The notes under the pieces were generated by a model. It was not told the DNA's origin. It did no database searches and worked only from the letters and a program-made list of their open reading frames with translations. A DNA stretch of 64,000 nucleotides. Origin: Ruminococcus callidus. Its GTDB lineage: Bacteria > Bacillota > Clostridia > Oscillospirales > Ruminococcaceae. This document shows, one piece after another, positions 58,982-64,000 of this stretch; positions within the stretch are counted from its first letter, which is position 1; each line of letters opens with the position of its first letter. The stretch is from assembly GCF_020709055.1 (NCBI RefSeq), contig NZ_JAJFCK010000006.1, positions 1 through 64,000 on the forward strand, in the 5' to 3' direction. Position numbers and translations under genes: made by a program.

Positions 58982-59039
58982 TGCCGCAGACCACAAGCCG
59001 TTCCACCGTCCGGGCATTCCAAGGAGGTACCCATATCTT

Positions 59040-60272
59040 ATGGCATATGCAAAATTCACACCGGAAATGAAGAAGACCTATACCATTCTTGCACCCAACA
59101 TGCTCCCCATTCACTTCCACCTGCTCATTCGCATTCTGGAACAGTTCGGGTATCACGTGGTACTGCTGGAGTCCACCTCCCGCACTGTGGTGGAGGAGGG
59201 ACTGAAAAACGTCCACAACGACACCTGCTATCCGGCACTGCTGGTTGTGGGACAGTTTATGGAGGCGCTGAAGAGCGGCAAGTATGACATCGACCACACC
59301 GCCCTGCTTATCACCCAGACCGGCGGCGGATGCCGTGCGTCCAATTACATCCATCTGCTGCGCAAGTGCATGGCGGAGCAGTTCCCGCAGGTGCCGGTCA
59401 TCTCCCTGAACTTCGCCGGACTGGAAAAGGACAGCAGTCTGGAACTGACACCGGCGCTGTGCATCAAAATGGTCTACGCCGTCCTGTACGCCGATCTGCT
59501 CATGACGCTGTTCAACCAGTGCCGTCCCTACGAGCTGAACGAGGGCGAGTCCCAGCAGGTGCTGGACGCATGGCAGGAGAAGCTGCCCAAGCTGTTCGAG
59601 AGCAACAAGTTCCTCTCCGCCGAAAAGACCTACGCCCAGATTCTCAGGGACTTCGCTGCCATCCCCCGCAGCAAGAAGCCCAAGATCAAGGTGGGCATCA
59701 TCGGCGAGATCTACGTCAAGTATTCCCCGCTGGCGAACAACCATCTGGAAGACTTCCTCATCTCCGAGGGCTGCGAACCCGTTGTGCCCACGCTGCTGGA
59801 ATTTATCCTGTACTGCGCTGCCAACAGCGAGACTAACAGCCACCTGTACGACTACAGGAACTTCAAGACGCTGGCGTTCGGGCTGGGGTACAAGTTCCTC
59901 CACAGCAAGCAGGTGCAGATGATCCGGGCGATCCAGAAGCACGGCGAGTTCACCCCACCCCACGACTTCGAGGATCTGCGCCGTGCCGCAGACAAGTACA
60001 TCAGTCAGGGCGTTTCCATGGGGGAGGGCTGGATGATCACCGCCGAAATGGCAGTGCTGGCGGAAACCGGCACAGAGAACATCATCTGCACGCAGCCGTT
60101 CGGCTGCCTGCCGAATCACATCGTGGCAAAGGGCATGGCACGCACCATCAAGAACGCCTACCCCAACGCCAACATTGTGGCGATCGACTATGACCCCGGC
60201 GCAACCAGAGTCAACCAGGAGAACCGCATCAAGCTGATGCTGGCAAATGCCAAGCTGGAGAGCCACTCCTGA
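59040..60272 (+). CDS. 2-hydroxyacyl-CoA dehydratase-like protein (HgdB/CoA-reductase component)
   Basis: A 410-residue protein with conserved Cys such as NDTCYPALL, GGGCRASNY and TQPFGCLPNHI, which fit iron-sulfur or catalytic Cys of the HgdB/DUF2229-associated family. It begins 58 bp after the activase gene with AAGGAGG in front. In many Clostridia these two parts form one protein of about 1400 residues, while here they are separate genes. Reaction not assignable. Confidence 0.8.
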   Translation: MAYAKFTPEMKKTYTILAPNMLPIHFHLLIRILEQFGYHVVLLESTSRTVVEEGLKNVHNDTCYPALLVVGQFMEALKSGKYDIDHTALLITQTGGGCRASNYIHLLRKCMAEQFPQVPVISLNFAGLEKDSSLELTPALCIKMVYAVLYADLLMTLFNQCRPYELNEGESQQVLDAWQEKLPKLFESNKFLSAEKTYAQILRDFAAIPRSKKPKIKVGIIGEIYVKYSPLANNHLEDFLISEGCEPVVPTLLEFILYCAANSETNSHLYDYRNFKTLAFGLGYKFLHSKQVQMIRAIQKHGEFTPPHDFEDLRRAADKYISQGVSMGEGWMITAEMAVLAETGTENIICTQPFGCLPNHIVAKGMARTIKNAYPNANIVAIDYDPGATRVNQENRIKLMLANAKLESHS

Positions 60273-60292
60273 TTCCAAGCAGCAACGCATCA

Positions 60293-60327
60293 AAAAGGCG
60301 AACGGAACCGCATTCCGCTCGCCTTTT
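60293..60327 (+). terminator. Intrinsic terminator after the dehydratase gene, shared with aroK
   Basis: AAAAGGCGA and CGCCTTTT with inner CGGAA/TTCCG pairing form the stem; T and A tracts on both sides suit the convergent genes. Confidence 0.82.
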
Positions 60328-60328
60328 G

Positions 60329-60853
60329 TCATATGCAACAAGAATTTTGGTTAAGAGCTTCCTGTACCGCAGCGATGACACGCTCCGCCATCTTCCTGGG
60401 GGACACGCCGCCGGCGACCACGCAGGAGGCATTGGCACGGTACACTGCCGCACGCTTTTGAAAGAGCTGTTCCAGTTCCTCCTTGGTGCTGCGCTGCACA
60501 ATGGGGCGGTTGGTGTCGCCCTTGATGCGCCGATAGCAGGTGTCAAAGGACTCGTCCAGCAGCACCACAACGCCCTCTTTCCGGGCAGCTGCTGCGCTGT
60601 CCGGATTCAGCATGGCACCGCCGCCGCAGGCGATGACCGCCTGTGTGCCGCAGAGCGTCCGGATCGCCTCTGCCTCGATCTTCCGGAAATACGGCTCGCC
60701 GTCCTGTGCGAAGATCTCCGGAATGCTGCGTCCCTCCTGCTCCACCAGATAGGCATCGGTGTCAATGAGGGGCAGCTTGAGCTGCCTGGCAACCAGTTCC
60801 CCCACGGTGGATTTGCCGCAGCCCATAAAGCCGCACAAAAAAATCGCTTTCAT
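60329..60853 (-). CDS. aroK: Shikimate kinase
   Basis: A 174-residue P-loop kinase (GFMGCGKST) that phosphorylates shikimate for aromatic amino acid synthesis. The shikimate-binding DTDAYLVEQEG and GGGAMLN motifs are present. It follows aroE by 9 bp, so both pathway steps are cotranscribed. Confidence 0.95.
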   Translation of the reverse strand: MKAIFLCGFMGCGKSTVGELVARQLKLPLIDTDAYLVEQEGRSIPEIFAQDGEPYFRKIEAEAIRTLCGTQAVIACGGGAMLNPDSAAAARKEGVVVLLDESFDTCYRRIKGDTNRPIVQRSTKEELEQLFQKRAAVYRANASCVVAGGVSPRKMAERVIAAVQEALNQNSCCI

Positions 60854-60862
60854 GCACCCTCC

Positions 60863-61702
60863 TCAGTGTGTGCCATTCTGCTGGTCGATGGTCTGTTCCA
60901 TCTCCCGAATGATGGTGTCGATCTGCTCCTGGGTATAGCTGTCGCCGTTCCAGATCTCGTGGGCACGGACTGCCTGCAATACCAGCATGGCTGCGCCGCC
61001 CTTTGCGGTCTTGCCCTGCGCCAGCGCCTTGCGGAGGAACAGCGTCTTGGTGGGATTATAGATCACGTCAAAGAAATAGTCCGCCTGATCAATCAGTTCG
61101 TCAGAAACCGGACAAGCGTCCGCCTTGGGGAACATGCCAACCGGCGAGGCGTTGATGATGACATCGAACTTCTCGTGAATCTCTGCGGTCACGGCATACT
61201 GCACTCTGGCATCCGGCATCTGCTGTTTTGCCTCCTGAATGAAGGTCTCCACCAGCTTCCGATCCTGCGGGATGATGCCGATGGTCAGGTCTGCACCGCT
61301 GCGCAGCGCCTCGGTGGCGATCATACGTCCCACACCGCCGCAGCCAATGAGAAGCACCTTGCCGTCCATGGGATAGTCCTTCACGGACATGGTGAAGCCG
61401 TCGCAGTCGGTGTTATAGCCCACCAGCTTGCCGTCTACGTTTGCCACGCAGTTGACGGAGTCGTAGCGCCTGGCGCTCTCGTCCAGCCGGTCTACCATGG
61501 GGATGACTGCCATCTTGTGGGGAATGGTGATGTTAAAGCCCTGTAAGCTCCGGAGAAACGGTTCTTTTTCCAGCAGGTGCTCCGGTGCGATATCGGTCAG
61601 GGTGTACTCTGCCTTTCTGCCCGCCATGGCAAACAGCCGCTCGTGGATAAACGGCGACATGGAGTGTCCCAGCGGGTGTCCGATCAATGTGTACTGTTCC
61701 AT
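60863..61702 (-). CDS. aroE: Shikimate dehydrogenase
   Basis: A 279-residue NADPH-dependent enzyme reducing 3-dehydroshikimate to shikimate. It shows LIGHPLGHSMSPFIH, NITIPHK, YNTDCDGF and the nucleotide loop IGCGGVGR. Its ATG overlaps the fabD stop by one base (TAATG), indicating translational coupling to a fatty acid gene, an uncommon pairing. Confidence 0.96.
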   Translation of the reverse strand: MEQYTLIGHPLGHSMSPFIHERLFAMAGRKAEYTLTDIAPEHLLEKEPFLRSLQGFNITIPHKMAVIPMVDRLDESARRYDSVNCVANVDGKLVGYNTDCDGFTMSVKDYPMDGKVLLIGCGGVGRMIATEALRSGADLTIGIIPQDRKLVETFIQEAKQQMPDARVQYAVTAEIHEKFDVIINASPVGMFPKADACPVSDELIDQADYFFDVIYNPTKTLFLRKALAQGKTAKGGAAMLVLQAVRAHEIWNGDSYTQEQIDTIIREMEQTIDQQNGTH

Positions 61703-62613
61703 TATTCCAGAACTCCTTCCAGTGTCTCACAGTTCTCGCAGTTCTTTGCGGTAACACCCTTGAGCGTCTTTTTCACCAGACCGGTCAGCACGTTCTTCGG
61801 ACCGAACTCGATGTAGCGTGTGATGCCGGCTGCCTGCATGGCTGCCAGCTCATCGGTGAAGCGTACCGGCGAAACAATGTGCTCTGCCAGTGCCTTGGGC
61901 ATATCGGAGAAGTCTGTGCGCACACCGCCCAGCACGTTGGAGTAGAACGGCACCTTCGGTGCGGCAAATTTCACATCCCTGACTGCCTCATAGAACGCAT
62001 CGGCTGCCGGCTGCATGAACTTGGTGTGGAATGCGCTTGCCACAGCCAGCATCACGGTTCTGCCCTTCTGCGCTGCGCACGCCTCGGCTGCCTTTTCCAC
62101 AGCGGCACGGTCGCCGGCGATGACCGTCTGAACGGCGGAGTTATAGTTTGCCGGGACAACATAGCCCTCGGTCTCGGCACAGATGCGCTCCACCTCTGCC
62201 GGCGCCAGCTTCAGCACAGCGCACATTGCCCCGTCTGCTGCCGCAGCTGCGGCATCCATTGCCTCGGAACGGGCCTTGATGACCTTGAAGCCGTCCTCCA
62301 GGGACAGCATACCGGCAGCTACCATTGCGGCGTACTCGCCCAGCGAATGGCCGGCAACGGCGTCATACGTAAAACCTCGCTTCTTAGCTGCCTCCAGGCA
62401 TATCAGAGAGGTCGCCATAATGGCAGGCTGTGCGTAAATGGTGCGCCCCAGCGTCTGTGCGTCAGCATCTGCAACAATGGCGAACAAATCAAAGCCCAGC
62501 GCCTCGGATGCTGCCTCATAAATGGATTCCAGTTCGGCATCCTGCTTTACCAGATCCAGTCCCATCTTTTCATACTGGGAACCCTGTCCCGAAAAAAGTG
62601 CGATCGTTGTCAT
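61702..62613 (-). CDS. fabD: Malonyl-CoA:ACP transacylase
   Basis: The 303-residue enzyme loads malonyl groups on acyl carrier protein. It has ALFSGQGSQ, the nucleophile Ser in AGHSLGEYAA and the catalytic His in SAFHTKFM. The start at 62613 follows AAAGGA; an upstream in-frame ATG at 62655 has no site. It is the first gene of fabD-aroE-aroK and divergent from fabH. Confidence 0.96.
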   Translation of the reverse strand: MTTIALFSGQGSQYEKMGLDLVKQDAELESIYEAASEALGFDLFAIVADADAQTLGRTIYAQPAIMATSLICLEAAKKRGFTYDAVAGHSLGEYAAMVAAGMLSLEDGFKVIKARSEAMDAAAAAADGAMCAVLKLAPAEVERICAETEGYVVPANYNSAVQTVIAGDRAAVEKAAEACAAQKGRTVMLAVASAFHTKFMQPAADAFYEAVRDVKFAAPKVPFYSNVLGGVRTDFSDMPKALAEHIVSPVRFTDELAAMQAAGITRYIEFGPKNVLTGLVKKTLKGVTAKNCENCETLEGVLE

Positions 62614-62725
62614 AATATCTGATCCTTTCTCATGGAGATGTACAAATCTGCACAAATATCCACGTTAAATTTTGTGCAAAAAATAGTATTTCACTTTTTC
62701 TACCTTGAAAAGTTCCCGTTTTACA

Positions 62726-62985
62726 TTGCAAAACGCTGTAAAATCATCTATAATAGAAGAGTGTGTAGCCGCAAAGCCTGCCGGGATATCTCCACAGGAC
62801 GGCAATACTATTTTTGCAGACCGCATCCGGCATTTTTCGCCGGTGCGGCCCCTGCTTCTATCATAACACAAAAAAGCAAAAGAAACAATAGGACGCACCG
62901 AATTTTTTTCAGCGGCAGCGCATTTCGGGATCTTTGCCGGCGCAGCCTGCCGCCGGTGCGCCCTGTGAACGGAGGAATTTTTGGC
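62726..62985 (+). promoter_or_regulatory. Promoter and GC-rich leader of fabH
   Basis: TTGCAA (62726-62731), 17 bp, TATAAT (62749-62754) is followed by about 230 nt of leader. This contains a strong hairpin CCGCATCCGGC/GCCGGTGCGG (about 62822-62850) and a second GC-rich hairpin near 62938-62965. No FapR-type palindrome was recognised. The leader may control fabH translation or termination. Confidence 0.65.
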
Positions 62986-63993
62986 ATGGGCATTCATGTT
63001 TTAGGCACAGGCAGCTATACCCCTGAATTTCAGGTGACAAACGACGATATGGCAAAAATCGTAGAAACCAACGACGAGTGGATCCGGACACGCACCGGCA
63101 TCGGCACACGCCATATTTCGGATGGCGAGCCGACCTGGTACATGGGCGTTCAGGCAGCCAAGCGTGCCATTGAGGCAGCGGGCATTGATCCGGCGGAGAT
63201 CGGTCTGCTGATCGACACCACCATTACACCGGAATACTGCACACCCTCTATGTCCTGCATCATTCAGGGCAAGATCGGCGCTGTGAACGCAGCCTGCTTC
63301 GATCTGAACGCAGCCTGCTCCGGCTTTGTCTATGCCATGGACACCGCACACCGCTTCCTGAAAACCGATTCCTCCATCCGATATGCGCTGGTCATCGCCA
63401 ACGAGAGTCTGTCGAAGATCACCAACTACAGCGACCGCTCCTCCTGCATTCTCTTCGGGGACGGCGCTGCTGCGGCACTGATCGAATACAAGGAAGATGC
63501 TCTGTACACCAGCCATCTGGGCGCAGACGGCACGGGTGCCAAGTATCTCTATGCCCACAGCGCCCTGCCCCAGTCGCCATTCGTAAAGCCGGAACGTCTG
63601 GCAGAATACGATGACGGCATGGGCCCCGGTCCGGAGGGCTGGGAGCACACCATGCTGCAGGACGGCAGAGAGGTGTACAAGTTCGCCACCCACGCACTGG
63701 CAAAGGCGGCAACCATGGCAGCCGAAAAGATCGGCTTCGACCTGAATGATCTGGACAAGATCGTCCCCCATCAGGCAAACATGCGCATCATCGAAACTGC
63801 CATGAAGTTCCTGAAACAGCCCATGGAAAAGGTCATCACCAACATTGAATACCACGGCAACACCTCCAGCGCTTCGATTCCCATCGCTTTTGATGAGGCG
63901 ATCCGTGCCGGAAAGATCCAGCGTGGCGAAAAGGTGTGTCTGGTGGGCTTCGGCGCAGGTCTGACCTATGCCGCACTCATTATGGAATACTAA
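62986..63993 (+). CDS. fabH: 3-oxoacyl-ACP synthase III (KASIII)
   Basis: The 335-residue condensing enzyme starts fatty acid synthesis from acyl-CoA and malonyl-ACP. Catalytic Cys111 is in NAACSGF, with His in PHQANMRI and Asn in YHGNTSSAS. The ATG at 62986 has GGAGG in front; the open frame extends upstream through the leader without homology. The gene is complete at the right edge of the window. Confidence 0.96.
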   Translation: MGIHVLGTGSYTPEFQVTNDDMAKIVETNDEWIRTRTGIGTRHISDGEPTWYMGVQAAKRAIEAAGIDPAEIGLLIDTTITPEYCTPSMSCIIQGKIGAVNAACFDLNAACSGFVYAMDTAHRFLKTDSSIRYALVIANESLSKITNYSDRSSCILFGDGAAAALIEYKEDALYTSHLGADGTGAKYLYAHSALPQSPFVKPERLAEYDDGMGPGPEGWEHTMLQDGREVYKFATHALAKAATMAAEKIGFDLNDLDKIVPHQANMRIIETAMKFLKQPMEKVITNIEYHGNTSSASIPIAFDEAIRAGKIQRGEKVCLVGFGAGLTYAALIMEY

Positions 63994-64000
63994 TACATTT

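Noticed and set aside
62640..62760. FapR-type operator between fabD and fabH
   Set aside because: No palindrome close to the known TTAGTACCTGATACTAA pattern was found.

Overview
The window reads as a chromosome segment of a Gram-positive, anaerobic, cellulolytic Clostridia-class bacterium, most like a cellulosome-forming Ruminococcus (R. champanellensis / R. flavefaciens type). The basis is a GH5 cellulase with Thr-rich linkers and a C-terminal type I dockerin, a cytoplasmic GH94 cellobiose phosphorylase, acetate kinase, a germination protease (gpr, a spore-former gene), HrcA/CIRCE heat-shock control, a T-box leader on thrS, and sigma-A promoters and intrinsic terminators throughout. The species is an inference. 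No rRNA, tRNA, CRISPR array, phage module or transposase gene was seen.

Layout. 0.2-11.5 kb: T-box-thrS; an orphan sugar-type binding lipoprotein with an anchored C39-like protein and tmcAL; ackA, cdd, a DUF896 protein, an SDR reductase and an LTA-synthase-like sulfatase. 11.5-12 kb: a non-coding element of seven hairpins between long inverted repeats. 12-21 kb: groES-groEL under CIRCE, a two-component system with a structured leader, an HtrA-type protease with six 57-bp repeats, a 52-residue Gln/Asn-rich peptide gene, rpsT and gpr. 21-31 kb: a rsmI/MATE/trmN6/HAD operon, a GH13 enzyme fused to a DUF1653-like domain, an HD protein, a small lipoprotein, and an ECF sigma factor overlapping its DUF4179-like partner. 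30-36 kb: hrcA-grpE-dnaK-dnaJ under a second CIRCE, then bioY behind a strong promoter with a palindrome. 36-45 kb: glyS, DUF2752, and a complete atpBEEFHAGDC operon with two c-subunit genes. 45-52 kb: cellulase, cellobiose phosphorylase, aldose epimerase. 52-64 kb: birA, tatD, alr, a two-gene 2-hydroxyacyl-CoA dehydratase activase/dehydratase unit, aroK-aroE-fabD, and divergent fabH.

How the genes work together. The cellulase cuts cellulose outside the cell as a cellulosome part; cellobiose phosphorylase and the epimerase handle the products inside; acetate kinase and the ATP synthase serve energy metabolism. HrcA, encoded here, can control both chaperone operons through the two CIRCE sites. 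BirA and BioY form a biotin uptake/use pair.

Most notable observation. The window carries a superfamily of small non-autonomous elements (about 50-160 bp) with terminal inverted repeats. The four copies with both ends readable are flanked by 3-bp TNA duplications, and all four bases occur at N (TTA, TAA, TCA, TGA). Three of the four sit exactly in the stop codon of a gene (binding lipoprotein, htrA, rsmI), so the duplication rebuilds the stop. Subfamilies share a core, but their end sequences and an internal tetraloop hairpin vary in a base-pair-preserving way, suggesting a conserved fold. One copy is itself interrupted by a related element flanked by TA. I know of no named family that fits, but this could not be searched here.
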